From positions 521,550 through 585,549 of the forward strand of contig NZ_LN875034.1 in NCBI RefSeq assembly GCF_001282685.1: a DNA stretch of 64,000 nt, read 5' to 3'. The translations under genes and the position numbers were made by a program. The notes beneath the pieces were generated by a model. The model was not told where the DNA came from and made no database searches. It saw only the letters and a list, made by a program, of their open reading frames with translations. Below, piece by piece: positions 22,176-32,687 of the stretch (position 1 is the stretch's first letter; each line of letters begins with the position of its first letter). The stretch is from Niameybacter massiliensis. Lineage in GTDB: Bacteria; Bacillota; Clostridia; Lachnospirales; Cellulosilyticaceae.

Positions 22176-22718
22176 ATGTCACGTATTGGTAGATTACCAG
22201 TTGTGATTCCAGCAGGCGTAACTATTACAGTTAGCGAAGCTAACGTTGTAGAAGTTAAAGGTCCTAAAGGAACATTAACAAAATCATTTGACAGTGCAAT
22301 GAACATTGCGATCGAAGAAAATCAAGTGGTTGTTACTAGACCAAATGATTTAAAAAGAAATAAAGCTCTTCATGGTTTAACTAGAACACTTATTGCTAAC
22401 ATGATCGAAGGTGTATCTAATGGTTACACTAAAGTGTTAGAAATTAATGGTGTTGGTTACAGAGCACAAAAACAAGGAACAAAATTAATTCTTTCATTAG
22501 GATACTCTCACCCAGTAGAAATGGAAGATCCAGAAGGTATCACAACAACAATGGAAGGTAATAACAAAATCACTGTTGCTGGGATCAATAAAGAACAAGT
22601 TGGCCAATTTGCTGCTGATATCCGTTCAAAACGTCCACCAGAGCCATACAAAGGTAAAGGTATTAAGTACGTTGATGAAGTAATCAGACGTAAAGTAGGT
22701 AAAACAGGTAAAAAATAA
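22176..22718 (+). CDS. rplF: 50S ribosomal protein L6
   Basis: This 180-residue uL6 lies near the factor-binding site. [15 protein letters not shown] and the C-terminal signature [13 protein letters not shown] are conserved. The start follows AAGGAGGTG. Confidence 0.98.
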   Translation: MSRIGRLPVVIPAGVTITVSEANVVEVKGPKGTLTKSFDSAMNIAIEENQVVVTRPNDLKRNKALHGLTRTLIANMIEGVSNGYTKVLEINGVGYRAQKQGTKLILSLGYSHPVEMEDPEGITTTMEGNNKITVAGINKEQVGQFAADIRSKRPPEPYKGKGIKYVDEVIRRKVGKTGKK

Positions 22719-22737
22719 TCGCAAAGGGGTGAATTAA

Positions 22738-23100
22738 ATGATCAGTAAACAATCACGTAGTAAAGTTCGTGTTCAAAAACATAGAAGACTTCGTAACAAG
22801 ATCGAAGGTACAGCTCAAAGACCTAGACTTGCCGTATTCAGAAGTGAAAAACACATCTACGCTCAAATTATTGATGATGTAAAAGCTGTAACATTAGTAT
22901 CAGCTTCTACAGTTGAAAAAGATCTTAACATTAAAGTTGGATCAAATGTTGAAGCAGCAGCAGCTGTTGGTACAGCAATTGCTAAAAAAGCACTTGCTAA
23001 CGGTATTGAAGAAGTAGTATTTGACCGTGGTGGTTTCTTATACCATGGTAGAGTAAAAGCATTAGCTGACGCAGCTCGTGAAGCTGGGTTACAATTCTAG
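22738..23100 (+). CDS. rplR: 50S ribosomal protein L18
   Basis: This 120-residue uL18 binds 5S rRNA with L5. The sequence [23 protein letters not shown] and the C-terminal [20 protein letters not shown] are typical. The ribosome-binding site is AAGGGGTG. Confidence 0.98.
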   Translation: MISKQSRSKVRVQKHRRLRNKIEGTAQRPRLAVFRSEKHIYAQIIDDVKAVTLVSASTVEKDLNIKVGSNVEAAAAVGTAIAKKALANGIEEVVFDRGGFLYHGRVKALADAAREAGLQF

Positions 23101-23117
23101 TAAAGGAGGGAACACAG

Positions 23118-23630
23118 ATGGCTAAAAGACTTAATATTAATCCAAATGCTTTGGAATTAAAAGAAAAAGTTGTTACTATTAAACGTGTAACAAAAGTAGT
23201 TAAAGGTGGTCGTACATTCCGTTTCTCTGCTTTAGTAGTAGTAGGAGATGGAAACGGACACGTTGGTGTAGGTTTAGGTAAAGCTATGGAAATTCCAGAT
23301 GCAATCAGAAAAGGAATTGAAGATGCTAAGAAAAACCTTATCTTTATTGAAAGAAATGATGCTGATAGTATCTACCATGAATTCGTAGGTACATTCGGTA
23401 GTGCACACGTTCTTCTTAAACCAGCTAAAGAAGGTACTGGAGTTATCGCAGGTGGTCCAGCTCGTGCTGTACTTGAACTTGCAGGTATCCGTAACATCAG
23501 AACTAAATCTTTAGGTTCAAACAACAAGAAAAACGTAGTTCACGCTACAATCGAAGGTCTTGCAGGACTTAAAACTCCAGCAGAAGTTGCAAAACTTCGT
23601 GGAAAAACTGTAGAAGAGCTTCTAGGATAG
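23118..23630 (+). CDS. rpsE: 30S ribosomal protein S5
   Basis: This 170-residue uS5 helps maintain decoding accuracy and the mRNA entry helicase. The double-stranded RNA-binding segment includes [20 protein letters not shown]. The start follows AAAGGAGGG, and the stop is 12 bp before rpmD. Confidence 0.98.
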   Translation: MAKRLNINPNALELKEKVVTIKRVTKVVKGGRTFRFSALVVVGDGNGHVGVGLGKAMEIPDAIRKGIEDAKKNLIFIERNDADSIYHEFVGTFGSAHVLLKPAKEGTGVIAGGPARAVLELAGIRNIRTKSLGSNNKKNVVHATIEGLAGLKTPAEVAKLRGKTVEELLG

Positions 23631-23642
23631 GAGGAATAGTCA

Positions 23643-23828
23643 GTGGCTAATTTAAAAGTAACTTTAGTAAAATCCACAATCGGGGCAATTCCAAAGCATA
23701 AAAAAACTATCGAAGCGCTCGGATTAAGAAAAATGAATAGTACAAACATCCACCAAGATAACGATGCTATCCGTGGTATGATTGCACAAGTAAGACACTT
23801 AGTAAAAGTTGAAGAAATCAACGAATAA
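23643..23828 (+). CDS. rpmD: 50S ribosomal protein L30
   Basis: This 61-residue uL30 has the typical short form: [19 protein letters not shown] and [10 protein letters not shown]. It starts with GTG (23643) after AGGAGG, partly overlapping the rpsE stop. Confidence 0.97.
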   Translation: MANLKVTLVKSTIGAIPKHKKTIEALGLRKMNSTNIHQDNDAIRGMIAQVRHLVKVEEINE

Positions 23829-23857
23829 TTACTGATTTAGCAAAGGAGGTGCAAAGA

Positions 23858-24298
23858 ATGAATTTAAGCTCATTAAGACCAGCAGAAGGTTCAAAAAAAG
23901 ACTCTTTCCGTACAGGTAGAGGACATGGTTCAGGTAACGGTAAAACAGCCGGTAAAGGACATAAAGGACAAAAAGCAAGAAGCGGTGGCGGAGTTAGACC
24001 AGGATTTGAAGGGGGTCAAATGCCTCTTTACAGACGTTTACCAAAACGTGGTTTCACATGCCGTAACAGCAAAGATATCGTAGCAATCAACGTAGATATG
24101 CTTAACCGTTTCGAAGATGGTGCGGTTGTAACAATCGACGCTATGGTTCAAGCAGGTATCGTAAAAAATACTAGAGATGGTATTAAGATCCTTGCTAAAG
24201 GTGACCTTACTAAAAAACTTACAGTACAAGCTAACGCGTTTAGTGCTGGTGCTGTAGAAAAAATTGAAGCTGTGGGTGGAAAAGCAGAGGTGATGTAG
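23858..24298 (+). CDS. rplO: 50S ribosomal protein L15
   Basis: This 146-residue uL15 is a late assembly protein of the large subunit. It begins [18 protein letters not shown] and has the Gly-rich loop [20 protein letters not shown]. An in-frame GTG at 23849 lies within the AAAGGAGGTG site, so the ATG at 23858 is the start. secY begins directly after its stop codon. Confidence 0.97.
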   Translation: MNLSSLRPAEGSKKDSFRTGRGHGSGNGKTAGKGHKGQKARSGGGVRPGFEGGQMPLYRRLPKRGFTCRNSKDIVAINVDMLNRFEDGAVVTIDAMVQAGIVKNTRDGIKILAKGDLTKKLTVQANAFSAGAVEKIEAVGGKAEVM

Positions 24299-25555
24299 GT
24301 GTTTAAAACTCTTAAAAATGCATGGAGAGTACCAGAACTGCGAAAAAAGATAATTTTTACCCTATGGATGTTTGCCTTAGTTAGACTTGGAGCTCATGTT
24401 CCAGTCCCAGGCATTGATCCAATTGCTGTTGAACAAGTATTAGGTCAAAACTCTAACGGTATGTTAGGGCTTATGAATGCTATTACAGGAGGAGCCTTTA
24501 GCCAAATGGCACTCTTTGCCTTTGGTGTAGGACCTTACATTACAGCATCTATTATTATTCAACTTTTAACTATCGCTATTACTAGATTAGAAGAGCTATC
24601 AAAAGAAGGCGAAGACGGTCGTAAAAAGATCAACAAGTATACTAGATATGTAACATTAGTTCTTGCTATCATGCAAGCTGGTGGAACAACTTATATGTTA
24701 TATCAATCCAATGTTTTGGTTGAGAAAAACTTACTAGTATTTGCTCTTGCATTCATTTCATTTATTGCTGGTTCTATGTTAGTAATGTGGATAGGAGAGC
24801 AAATTACAGAAAAGGGTATCGGAAACGGTATTTCCCTAATTATCTTTATTAACATCGTTTCTAGACTTCCACAAGGAGCTATAAGCCTACTAGCATATGA
24901 TAATTATGTTAAAGTTGCTATTCTAGTTTTATTATTTGTAATTATGATTGGATTCACAGTGCTTATGTCACTAGGTGAAAGAAGAATCTCTGTACAATAT
25001 GCAAAACGTGTAGCAGGTAGAAAAGTATATGGTGGTCAATCACAAAATATACCTATCAAAGTAAACCTTGCAGGTGTACTTCCTGTTATCTTTGCAATGT
25101 CACTTATTCAATTCCCTGAGACAATAACAAATTTATTTGTTAAAACACCAAGTGAATTTTGGCAAACAGCAATACAGTGGCTCAGATGGTCTCATCCATT
25201 TGGTGCAGTACTCTATGTAGTATTAATCTTTGCATTTGCTTTCTTCTATTCTACAATTGCATTTAATCCAGTAGAAATAGCAGCAAACCTTAAAAAAGGT
25301 GGCGGTTTTATTCCTGGTATTCGTCCAGGTAAACCAACATCAGACTACCTTTCAAAGACAGCAACACACATTACTTTAATGGGAGCTATCTTCCTTGCGA
25401 TATTAGCACTTTCACCATTAGTATTTAGTGCAGTATTTAAAATGTCTGTACAATTCGGTGGAACTTCACTTCTTATCGTAGTAGGTGTTGCACTTGAAAC
25501 AGTTAAGCAATTAGAATCACAAATGCTAATGCGCCATTATAAAGGATTTCTATAA
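24299..25555 (+). CDS. secY: Protein translocase subunit SecY
   Basis: This 418-residue integral membrane protein is the channel of the Sec translocon. Ten hydrophobic segments and the family signatures GGAFSQMALFAFGVGPYITAS and ITEKGIGNGISLIIF are visible. It starts with GTG immediately after the rplO stop; its AGAGGTG site lies inside rplO, which indicates coupling. Its position between rplO and adk is conserved in Firmicutes. Confidence 0.98.
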   Translation: MFKTLKNAWRVPELRKKIIFTLWMFALVRLGAHVPVPGIDPIAVEQVLGQNSNGMLGLMNAITGGAFSQMALFAFGVGPYITASIIIQLLTIAITRLEELSKEGEDGRKKINKYTRYVTLVLAIMQAGGTTYMLYQSNVLVEKNLLVFALAFISFIAGSMLVMWIGEQITEKGIGNGISLIIFINIVSRLPQGAISLLAYDNYVKVAILVLLFVIMIGFTVLMSLGERRISVQYAKRVAGRKVYGGQSQNIPIKVNLAGVLPVIFAMSLIQFPETITNLFVKTPSEFWQTAIQWLRWSHPFGAVLYVVLIFAFAFFYSTIAFNPVEIAANLKKGGGFIPGIRPGKPTSDYLSKTATHITLMGAIFLAILALSPLVFSAVFKMSVQFGGTSLLIVVGVALETVKQLESQMLMRHYKGFL

Positions 25556-25579
25556 GAATTAAAATTGGGGGTTGCCGTA

Positions 25580-26227
25580 ATGAGATTAATATTATTAGGT
25601 GCACCTGGAGCAGGTAAAGGCACACAAGCAGAAATGCTTATGAAACTATACAATATTCCAACGATCTCAACAGGAAATATTTTTAGAGAGCATATCTCAA
25701 AGAATACTGAGTTAGGTCAAGAAGCTAAAAAGTACATGGATGAAGGTAAGTTGGTACCTGATGAGCTCGTATTAGAACTTGTCAAAGATCGTATAGTTCA
25801 AAAAGATTGTGAAAATGGCATGATCTTGGATGGTTTTCCAAGAACTATACCACAAGCAAAGGCATTGGATGCAATGCTAGAAGAAATCGGTAAACCAATT
25901 GACTCTGTACTCGATGTAGAAGTACCAGACGAAGTTATTATCGAACGTATGGCTGGTAGAACTGTTTGTCCTAGCTGCGGCGCTTCATATCATAAACTAT
26001 TCAAAGTAGAAACAGTACTAGGTATTTGTAATGAATGTTCTACTCATCTGATTCAAAGAGAAGATGATAAAGAAGAGACAGTTAAGAAAAGATTAGAAGT
26101 TTATCATGCACAAACTAAACCTCTTATCGATCACTATCAACAACAAGATAAAGTACTTGTTATTGATGGAGTAGGAACTGTAGATGAAGTGCGTGCAAGG
26201 GTAAAGAAAGCATTAGGAGTGAACTAA
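25580..26227 (+). CDS. adk: Adenylate kinase
   Basis: This 215-residue enzyme catalyses AMP + ATP = 2 ADP in the cytoplasm. The P-loop is LLGAPGAGKGTQ, and the AMP-binding region has DGFPRT. The LID domain carries four cysteines (130, 133, 150, 153), so this is the zinc-binding long form found in Gram-positive bacteria. The frame extends upstream to 25565, but the ATG at 25580 starts the usual MRLILLGAPG after GGGGG. Confidence 0.98.
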   Translation: MRLILLGAPGAGKGTQAEMLMKLYNIPTISTGNIFREHISKNTELGQEAKKYMDEGKLVPDELVLELVKDRIVQKDCENGMILDGFPRTIPQAKALDAMLEEIGKPIDSVLDVEVPDEVIIERMAGRTVCPSCGASYHKLFKVETVLGICNECSTHLIQREDDKEETVKKRLEVYHAQTKPLIDHYQQQDKVLVIDGVGTVDEVRARVKKALGVN

Positions 26228-26228
26228 A

Positions 26229-26999
26229 ATGCCAATTCCCATTAAATCCGACGATGAAATTAAGTTAATGCAAGAATCAGCTCAGATACTTATTGAGGCA
26301 CATGAATTGGTGGCTAAGCATATTAGACCAGGTGTAACGACAAAAGAATTAGACCAGGTAGCTTATAAGTTTATTACAAGTAAGCATGCTATACCTTCCT
26401 TTAAAGGATACTGTGGCTACCCAGCCTCAGCGTGTATATCTATTAATGAAGAAGTTGTACATGGTATTCCAGGGCCAAGAAAACTCAAACAAGGTGACAT
26501 AGTAAGTGTCGACCTTGGGGTATACTATAAAGGGTATCATTCTGATGCCGCAAGAACTTATCCAGTCGGAGATGTATCACCTGATGTTTTGAAACTAATT
26601 GAAGTTACAAAGCAGTGTTTCTTTGAAGGACTAAAATACGCAAAAGCTGGCAATCATTTAGGACAGATATCTAAAGCTATTCAAGACTATGCTGAGTCCT
26701 TTGGATACGGTGTAGTAAGAGACTTGGTTGGCCATGGTATTGGTGAAGAGTTACATGAAGATCCTCAAGTGCCTAACTATAAGGCACCAGGTCGTGGTGT
26801 AAAGCTTGAAAAAGGCATGGCACTTGCTATTGAGCCTATGATTAACATGGGAACATACCAAGTACAATGCTTAGATGATGACTGGACTTTTGTAACTAGA
26901 GATGGATTACCATCAGCTCACTATGAGAATACTATTGTAATTACAGATGATGAACCACTTATTTTGACACTCAGATCAGAAGACGAGGGTGACAAATAA
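26229..26999 (+). CDS. map: Type I methionine aminopeptidase
   Basis: This 256-residue metalloenzyme removes the initiator methionine from new proteins. All five metal ligands of the family are visible: Asp95, Asp106, His169, Glu202 and Glu233. The gene starts 1 nt after the adk stop and overlaps the next gene by one base (TAATG), so the three are coupled. Confidence 0.97.
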   Translation: MPIPIKSDDEIKLMQESAQILIEAHELVAKHIRPGVTTKELDQVAYKFITSKHAIPSFKGYCGYPASACISINEEVVHGIPGPRKLKQGDIVSVDLGVYYKGYHSDAARTYPVGDVSPDVLKLIEVTKQCFFEGLKYAKAGNHLGQISKAIQDYAESFGYGVVRDLVGHGIGEELHEDPQVPNYKAPGRGVKLEKGMALAIEPMINMGTYQVQCLDDDWTFVTRDGLPSAHYENTIVITDDEPLILTLRSEDEGDK

Positions 27000-27271
27000 T
27001 GAGAGACTTTGAAGTAGGTCAAGTGGTATTTTCAAAATGTGGCAGAGATAAAGGTCATGCATTTATAGTTATTAGTTTAGAAGAAGAATATGCTTACCTT
27101 GCAGATGGAGATCTAAGAAAATTAGCATCTCCAAAGCGTAAAAAGTATAAACATATTCAAGGGACTCTTGAAGTGATTCAAGATCTCAAACAAAATATAA
27201 TCGAAGAAAACGTATCAGATGCTCATATCCGCAAAGGTATTAAAGCTTATCTGGTAAAGACTTCTATATAG
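26999..27271 (+). CDS. KOW-domain RNA-binding protein (L14e-like)
   Basis: This 90-residue protein starts [22 protein letters not shown], a KOW-type beta-barrel turn as in L14e/L24, followed by a [16 protein letters not shown] stretch. Small KOW proteins occupy this slot between map and infA in many Clostridia and some Bacilli; the function is not established. Ribosome or rRNA binding is inferred from the fold and context. Its ATG overlaps the map stop. Confidence 0.8.
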   Translation: MRDFEVGQVVFSKCGRDKGHAFIVISLEEEYAYLADGDLRKLASPKRKKYKHIQGTLEVIQDLKQNIIEENVSDAHIRKGIKAYLVKTSI

Positions 27272-27285
27272 AGGAGGTTTGTAAC

Positions 27286-27504
27286 TTGGCAAAAGGTGAT
27301 GTTTTTGAAGTAGAGGGAACAGTGATAGAAAAGTTACCAAATGCGATGTTCCAAGTTGAGATTGAAGGCGGTCACAAAGTACTTGCTCATATCTCTGGAA
27401 AACTTCGTATGAATTTTATCCGTGTATTACCGGGTGATAAAGTAACTGTGGAACTTTCTCCATATGATTTAACCAAGGGACGAATTATTTGGCGTTCTAA
27501 ATAA
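27286..27504 (+). CDS. infA: Translation initiation factor IF-1
   Basis: This 72-residue S1-like OB-fold protein binds the A site of the 30S subunit during initiation. It is canonical: [22 protein letters not shown] and [18 protein letters not shown]. It starts with TTG (27286) after GAGGAGGT. Confidence 0.98.
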   Translation: MAKGDVFEVEGTVIEKLPNAMFQVEIEGGHKVLAHISGKLRMNFIRVLPGDKVTVELSPYDLTKGRIIWRSK

Positions 27505-27530
27505 ATGGTAAACGGAAAGGAGAGCAGAAA

Positions 27531-27644
27531 ATGAAAGTACGCCCATCTGTTAAAAAGATATGTGAAAAATGTAAAGTAATCAAAAGAAAAGGCCGTGTTT
27601 GCGTTATCTGTGAAAATCCAAAACACAAACAAAGACAAGGTTAA
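27531..27644 (+). CDS. rpmJ: 50S ribosomal protein L36
   Basis: A 37-codon gene encodes [20 protein letters not shown], followed by [16 protein letters not shown]. The CxxC, C and H residues form the zinc site of the C+ form of bL36. It follows AAAGGAG, 26 bp after infA, in the standard infA-rpmJ-rpsM order. Confidence 0.97.
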   Translation: MKVRPSVKKICEKCKVIKRKGRVCVICENPKHKQRQG

Positions 27645-27660
27645 TGCTTTACGAAATGCA

Positions 27661-27689
27661 TTGATTTATGTCGCAAGTTAATATATAAT
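27661..27689 (+). promoter_or_regulatory. Internal promoter before rpsM
   Basis: TTGATT (27661-27666) and the consensus TATAAT (27684-27689) are 17 bp apart in the 135-bp rpmJ-rpsM gap. This would give the alpha operon (rpsM-rpsK-rpsD-rpoA-rplQ) its own transcript. The leader that follows has a small GCATT/AATGC hairpin (about 27721-27737). Confidence 0.6.
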
Positions 27690-27779
27690 ATTACCTTGTG
27701 AGTTAACTTTAAGCGGCTGCGGCATTCATGGTAAATGCTGTATTATATATATATCAATCAATAGGAGGTGCAAATCTAT

Positions 27780-28148
27780 ATGGCACGTATTGCAGGTGTA
27801 GACTTACCAAAAAATAAGCGTGTTGAAGTTGGTCTTACTTATATCTATGGTATAGGTCGTCCAAGTTCTCGTAGAATCCTTACAGAAGCTGGTATCAATT
27901 TCGATACAAGAATTAAGGATTTAACTGATGAAGAAGTAAATAAACTTCGTGACATCATTGATAAAACTCAAATGGTTGAAGGTGACCTTCGTCGTGAAAT
28001 CGCTCTTAACATTAAACGATTAATGGAAATCGGATGCTATAGAGGAATTCGTCATAGACGTGGCCTTCCAGTAAGAGGACAAAAAACTAAAACGAATGCT
28101 CGTACACGTAAAGGTCCTAAGAAAACAGTAGCTAACAAGAAAAAATAG
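27780..28148 (+). CDS. rpsM: 30S ribosomal protein S13
   Basis: This 122-residue uS13 contacts the P-site tRNA and the large subunit. It begins [22 protein letters not shown] and ends with the usual basic tail including [17 protein letters not shown]. The frame is open to 27768, but the ATG at 27780 matches the family start after AGGAGGTG. Confidence 0.98.
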   Translation: MARIAGVDLPKNKRVEVGLTYIYGIGRPSSRRILTEAGINFDTRIKDLTDEEVNKLRDIIDKTQMVEGDLRREIALNIKRLMEIGCYRGIRHRRGLPVRGQKTKTNARTRKGPKKTVANKKK

Positions 28149-28172
28149 TTAAATAAAGGAGGTTAAGGTCTC

Positions 28173-28580
28173 ATGGCAGCAGCAAAAAAAGCGGCAAAAA
28201 AGGGAACAACTCGTAGACGTCGTGACAGAAAACATGTAGAACGCGGTATGGCTCATATCCAATCTACTTTTAATAATACAATGGTTACATTAACTGATAC
28301 AAACGGCAACGCTCTTTCATGGGCAAGTGCTGGTGGCCTTGGTTTCAGAGGTTCTAGAAAATCAACTCCATACGCAGCTCAAATGGCGGCTGAAACAGCA
28401 GCTAAAGCAGCAATGGAACACGGTTTAAAATCAGTTGAAGTAATGGTAAAAGGTCCAGGATCCGGTAGAGAAGCAGCTATTCGTGCGCTTCAAGCAGCTG
28501 GTTTAGAAGTAACATTAATTAAAGATGTAACTCCTGTACCACATAATGGATGTCGTCCACCAAAACGTAGAAGAGTGTAA
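28173..28580 (+). CDS. rpsK: 30S ribosomal protein S11
   Basis: This 135-residue uS11 lies on the platform near the E site. [18 protein letters not shown] and the C-terminal [13 protein letters not shown] are family hallmarks. The start follows AAAGGAGG. Confidence 0.98.
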   Translation: MAAAKKAAKKGTTRRRRDRKHVERGMAHIQSTFNNTMVTLTDTNGNALSWASAGGLGFRGSRKSTPYAAQMAAETAAKAAMEHGLKSVEVMVKGPGSGREAAIRALQAAGLEVTLIKDVTPVPHNGCRPPKRRRV

Positions 28581-28598
28581 TAGGAGGTGTAAATAGAA

Positions 28599-29225
28599 AT
28601 GGCTAGATATATTGGAGCTAAATGTAAACAATGTCGTCGTGAAGGTAAAAAATTATTCCTTAAAGGCGAAAGATGCTACACAGCAGCTTGTGCTATTGAG
28701 AGAAGACCATATGCACCAGGTCAACATGGTCAACAAAAAACAAAATTATCTGAGTACGGCGTACAATTACGTGAAAAACAAAAAGCTAAAAGAATCTATG
28801 GTGTTCTTGAAGGTCAATTCAGAACATACTTTGAAAAATCAGATGCACAACCAGGCATCACAGGTGAAAACTTACTTCGTAATCTTGAACTTCGTTTAGA
28901 CAACGTAGCTTACCGCTTAGGTCTTGGACGTTCTCGTACAGAAGCTAGACAAGTTGTTCGTCATAACCTTGTTACAGTTAACGGTAAAAGAGTTAACATT
29001 CCATCATACCAAGTTAAAATTGGTGATGTAATTGAAGTTAAAGAAGATGCAAAAAGCTTCGAACGCTTCAAACAAATTACTGAAGTAACAGGTTCTCGTA
29101 TTGTACCAGAATGGTTAGAAGCTGATATCGAAGCTCTTAAAGGTACTGTTAAAGCAGTTCCAGCAAGAGATCAAATCGATACAGATATCCAAGAAACACT
29201 TATCGTTGAGCTTTACTCTAAGTAA
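28599..29225 (+). CDS. rpsD: 30S ribosomal protein S4
   Basis: This 208-residue uS4 is a primary 16S rRNA-binding protein. The N-terminus retains the cysteine set of the zinc-binding form (CKQCRREG, then [19 protein letters not shown]), and the S4 RNA-binding domain lies in [20 protein letters not shown]. In Gram-positive bacteria S4 can repress its own mRNA. It lies in the alpha operon directly before rpoA, as in Escherichia coli. Confidence 0.98.
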   Translation: MARYIGAKCKQCRREGKKLFLKGERCYTAACAIERRPYAPGQHGQQKTKLSEYGVQLREKQKAKRIYGVLEGQFRTYFEKSDAQPGITGENLLRNLELRLDNVAYRLGLGRSRTEARQVVRHNLVTVNGKRVNIPSYQVKIGDVIEVKEDAKSFERFKQITEVTGSRIVPEWLEADIEALKGTVKAVPARDQIDTDIQETLIVELYSK

Positions 29226-29276
29226 TAGTTCGTCACCCTCGAAAGACTATTTTAATATTAAAGGAGGGTTTATCGG

Positions 29277-30236
29277 GTGTTGGAATTTGAAAAACCACAA
29301 ATTGAAATTAAAGAAATGTCACCTGACGGTAGATACGGCTGTTTCGTTGTAGAACCACTAGAAAGAGGATACGGGACAACTCTCGGAAATGGATTACGTA
29401 GAATCCTTTCTTCTTCTCTTCCAGGTTCTGCAGTAAGCAGCGTAAAAATCGAAGGTGTACTACATGAATTTAGTAGTATTCCAGGTGTTAAAGAAGATGT
29501 CCTTGAAATCATATTAAATATCAAAGGTCTTGCGATCAAAGATATTAGTGATAATATGGAGCCAAAAGTAATTTACATTGAGGCTACAGGTGAAGGTGTA
29601 GTAACTGCTGGGGATATTAAATGTCCTGCAGAAATCGAAATCCTTAACCCAGAACATCATATTGCTACATTAAGTGGCGATGCAAACAGTCGTTTATACA
29701 TTGAACTCACTGTAACTCGTGGACGTGGGTACATTGGTACAAACAAACTTAAAAAGACTGATTTACCAATTGGTGTTATCCCTGTAGATGCAAGTTACAC
29801 ACCAGTAGAACGTATCAACTTTACTGTTGAAGATACTCGTGTTGGTCAACAAACTGACTATGATAAACTTACATTACAAGTATGGACTAATGGTACTTTA
29901 AAACCAGATGAAGCAGTTAGTTTAGCTGCTAAAGTATTAAGTGAACATTTAAATCTTTTCATAGACTTAAGTGAAAATGCACGTAATGCTGAAATCATGG
30001 TTACTAAAGAAGACGATTCTAAAGAAAAAACTCTTGAGATGACTATCGAAGAGCTTGATCTTTCAGTTCGTTCATTCAACTGTTTAAAACGTGCAGGTAT
30101 CAACACTGTTGAAGACCTTACAAACAAAACAGAAGATGAAATGATGAAAGTTCGTAATTTAGGACGCAAATCACTTGAAGAAGTGTTCCAAAAACTTGAA
30201 GAGCTTGGATTTGCTTTAAAACCAAGCGAAGATTAG
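29277..30236 (+). CDS. rpoA: DNA-directed RNA polymerase subunit alpha
   Basis: This 319-residue alpha subunit has an N-terminal assembly domain ([20 protein letters not shown]) and a C-terminal domain that contacts UP elements and activators ([27 protein letters not shown]). It starts with GTG (29277) after AAGGAGGG. It is co-transcribed with rpsD and rplQ. Confidence 0.98.
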   Translation: MLEFEKPQIEIKEMSPDGRYGCFVVEPLERGYGTTLGNGLRRILSSSLPGSAVSSVKIEGVLHEFSSIPGVKEDVLEIILNIKGLAIKDISDNMEPKVIYIEATGEGVVTAGDIKCPAEIEILNPEHHIATLSGDANSRLYIELTVTRGRGYIGTNKLKKTDLPIGVIPVDASYTPVERINFTVEDTRVGQQTDYDKLTLQVWTNGTLKPDEAVSLAAKVLSEHLNLFIDLSENARNAEIMVTKEDDSKEKTLEMTIEELDLSVRSFNCLKRAGINTVEDLTNKTEDEMMKVRNLGRKSLEEVFQKLEELGFALKPSED

Positions 30237-30260
30237 TGACAAACTAAAGGAGGTTACGGC

Positions 30261-30785
30261 ATGGCTCAAAGAAAACTTGGTCGTGATGCAGCTGGACGTA
30301 AAGCATTACTTCGTAATCAAGTAACAAATCTCTTATACCATGGTAAGATTAAAACTACTACAGCAAAAGCTAAAGAGATTCGTAAGATTGCAGAAGGCTT
30401 AATCGCTATGGCTGTTCGTGAAAAAGACAACTATGAAGAAGTAAAAGTTACTGCAAAAGTGCCTAAAAAAGACGTTAACGGTAAACGTGTTAAAGAAGTC
30501 GTAGACGGTAAAAAAGTAACAGTATTTGAAGAAGTAGAAAAAACAATCAAAAAAGATAGCTCTACTCGTTTACATGCGAGAAGACAAATGTTAAAGGTAT
30601 TATATCCTGTAACAGAAGTTAATGTAAACAAAAGAAGACAAGCTAAAACTGTTGATTTAACAGATAAATTATTCAGCGAAATCGCTCCAAAATACGCAGA
30701 TCGTAATGGTGGTTACACAAGAATCATCAAAATCGGACCACGTAAAGGTGACGGTGCTGAAGAAGTTATCATTGAATTAGTTTAA
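30261..30785 (+). CDS. rplQ: 50S ribosomal protein L17 (long form)
   Basis: This 174-residue bL17 is near the tunnel exit. The N-terminal part ([21 protein letters not shown]) and the C-terminal [19 protein letters not shown] are canonical. An insertion of roughly 45-50 charged residues lies in the middle, around residues 60-105 (from [20 protein letters not shown] to [12 protein letters not shown]), making the protein much longer than the usual ~120. It ends the alpha operon. Confidence 0.97.
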   Translation: MAQRKLGRDAAGRKALLRNQVTNLLYHGKIKTTTAKAKEIRKIAEGLIAMAVREKDNYEEVKVTAKVPKKDVNGKRVKEVVDGKKVTVFEEVEKTIKKDSSTRLHARRQMLKVLYPVTEVNVNKRRQAKTVDLTDKLFSEIAPKYADRNGGYTRIIKIGPRKGDGAEEVIIELV

Positions 30786-30790
30786 TGTCC

Positions 30791-30822
30791 AGGGATTAAG
30801 AATTTGCTCTTAATCCCTTTTC
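30791..30822 (+). terminator. Terminator after rplQ
   Basis: A perfect 10-bp stem (AGGGATTAAG 30791-30800, CTTAATCCCT 30809-30818) is followed by a short T-rich tail. It ends the long ribosomal operon. The remaining ~165 bp before ecfA1 has AT-rich promoter-like sequence but no clear -35/-10 pair. Confidence 0.8.
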
Positions 30823-30990
30823 TGTATACTTTTTTATAATTTGCTATTTACATTAGTAGGTTATCACGTTATTTTATTAACTATAACCTATTTATTTAAG
30901 CAGCAAAATTATACAATAGGACTATATAGTAACTTTATATATTGGGTATCACTCCATGAAAGAAAGAGTGAATAGAAAAGAGGAAAGAGC

Positions 30991-31845
30991 ATGACAGAGA
31001 TTGTAAAAGCGAAAGACTTAACATACGAATATTATATCCACGATGAACAAGGTGAGATTCAGGATAAAATCGTTGCTTTAGATCATATCAATGCGACAAT
31101 TAATGAAGGTGAATTTGTAGCAGTACTTGGTCATAATGGCTCAGGTAAGTCTACATTTGCCAAACATCTTAATGGTATTCTGTCACCAAAGTCAGGTGTA
31201 TTATGGGTTAATGGAATCGATTTAAGTAATGGTGAGCATATTTGGGAAGTACGTAAAGATGTAGGCATGGTATTCCAAAATCCTGATAATCAAATTGTTG
31301 CAACTATTGTAGAGGAAGATGTGGCATTTGGTCCAGAGAACTTGGGGATAGAATCAAGTGAAATAAGAAAACGTGTGGATGAAGCTTTACATACAGTAGA
31401 GATGGATGACTATAAGCGTGTTTCACCAAATCAATTATCAGGTGGGCAGAAGCAACGTATTGCTATTGCAGGGGTTATCGCTATGGAGCCGAAGTGTATC
31501 ATTTTTGATGAAGCTACAGCAATGCTAGACCCAATTGGACGTAAACAAGTCATGGAGACTATGGTAAAGCTAAATAAGGAACAAGGGATTACGATTATTC
31601 ATATTACTCATTACATGCAGGAAGCTATTTTAGCAGATCGTATTTTAGTAATAGATGGTGGGAAGGTCATCTTATCAGGTACCCCTAAGGAAGTATTTAA
31701 GAACGTAGAACAGATAAGAGCAATTGGTTTAGATGTACCAGATTCAACCTACCTTATTTACTTGTTAAGACAGAAGGGATACAACTTAGATCCTACTATG
31801 TTAAGTACTGAGGAGGTTGTAGAAGCAATATGGCAATTAAGATAA
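30991..31845 (+). CDS. ecfA1: ECF transporter ATPase EcfA1
   Basis: This 284-residue ATPase powers vitamin uptake by energy-coupling factor transporters. Walker A is GHNGSGKST, the signature LSGGQKQRIAIAG, and Walker B CIIFDEATAMLDP. A switch-like HITHYM follows. The gene belongs to the rplQ-ecfA1-ecfA2-ecfT-truA-rplM-rpsI order conserved in Firmicutes. Its 3' end overlaps ecfA2 by 16 nt. Confidence 0.95.
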   Translation: MTEIVKAKDLTYEYYIHDEQGEIQDKIVALDHINATINEGEFVAVLGHNGSGKSTFAKHLNGILSPKSGVLWVNGIDLSNGEHIWEVRKDVGMVFQNPDNQIVATIVEEDVAFGPENLGIESSEIRKRVDEALHTVEMDDYKRVSPNQLSGGQKQRIAIAGVIAMEPKCIIFDEATAMLDPIGRKQVMETMVKLNKEQGITIIHITHYMQEAILADRILVIDGGKVILSGTPKEVFKNVEQIRAIGLDVPDSTYLIYLLRQKGYNLDPTMLSTEEVVEAIWQLR

Positions 31846-32687
31846 AAAATTTAACACATAAGTATAATGAAGGAACACCTTTTGAAAAGGTAGCCCTTAA
31901 AAATATTAATATTCATATTAAAGATGGTACATTTTTAGGCATTATTGGTCATACAGGTTCAGGAAAGAGTACATTAATACAAATGTTTAATGGGCTTCTT
32001 AAGCCTACAGAAGGTCAGGTATTTGTAAAAGGTATAGACATACATGCTCAAAATACAAATAAAAAGCAAATTAGGCAGTCTGTAGGTCTGGTATTCCAGT
32101 ATCCTGAATATCAACTATTTGAGATGACAGTATATGATGATGTAGCTTATGGACCTAAAAATTTAGGATTAGAGGGAGATGCACTTAAAGAACGTATTGA
32201 ACAATCTTTAAGAGCAGTAGGCCTTAAGGAAGAACTATGGCAAAAGTCACCTTTTGAATTATCAGGTGGACAAAAACGCCGTGTTGCTATTGCAGGTGTA
32301 CTCGCTATGAATCCAGATATTTTAATTCTAGATGAGCCAACAGCAGGCTTAGACCCAAAAGGGAGAGAAGAGCTTTTTGGACAACTTAAGAAGATGCATG
32401 AAGAAAGTCATTTAACCATTGTACTTATTTCACATAGTATGGAAGATGTAGCAAGATATGCAGAAGAACTTGTTGTACTTTACCGAGGGGAAGTTGCTTT
32501 TAAAGGTGAGACGAGAGAAATCTTTAAACATAGAAGAGACCTTGAACGTATTGGCCTTGGTGTGCCACAAGTAAGGCATATTATGGATGAACTTAAGGAA
32601 AAAGGTATGGATATAGATAGTGATGTACTTACTGTAGAAGAAGCAGCTGATAAGTTAGTACAGTACTTAGAAAGAGGGGGAAAGTAG
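31830..32687 (+). CDS. ecfA2: ECF transporter ATPase EcfA2
   Basis: This 285-residue ATPase is the partner of EcfA1 in the asymmetric ATPase dimer. Walker A is GHTGSGKST, signature LSGGQKRRVAIAG, Walker B ILILDEPTAGLDP. The ATG overlaps ecfA1 by 16 nt, with AGGAGG inside ecfA1. It runs directly into ecfT without a gap. Confidence 0.95.
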   Translation: MAIKIKNLTHKYNEGTPFEKVALKNINIHIKDGTFLGIIGHTGSGKSTLIQMFNGLLKPTEGQVFVKGIDIHAQNTNKKQIRQSVGLVFQYPEYQLFEMTVYDDVAYGPKNLGLEGDALKERIEQSLRAVGLKEELWQKSPFELSGGQKRRVAIAGVLAMNPDILILDEPTAGLDPKGREELFGQLKKMHEESHLTIVLISHSMEDVARYAEELVVLYRGEVAFKGETREIFKHRRDLERIGLGVPQVRHIMDELKEKGMDIDSDVLTVEEAADKLVQYLERGGK

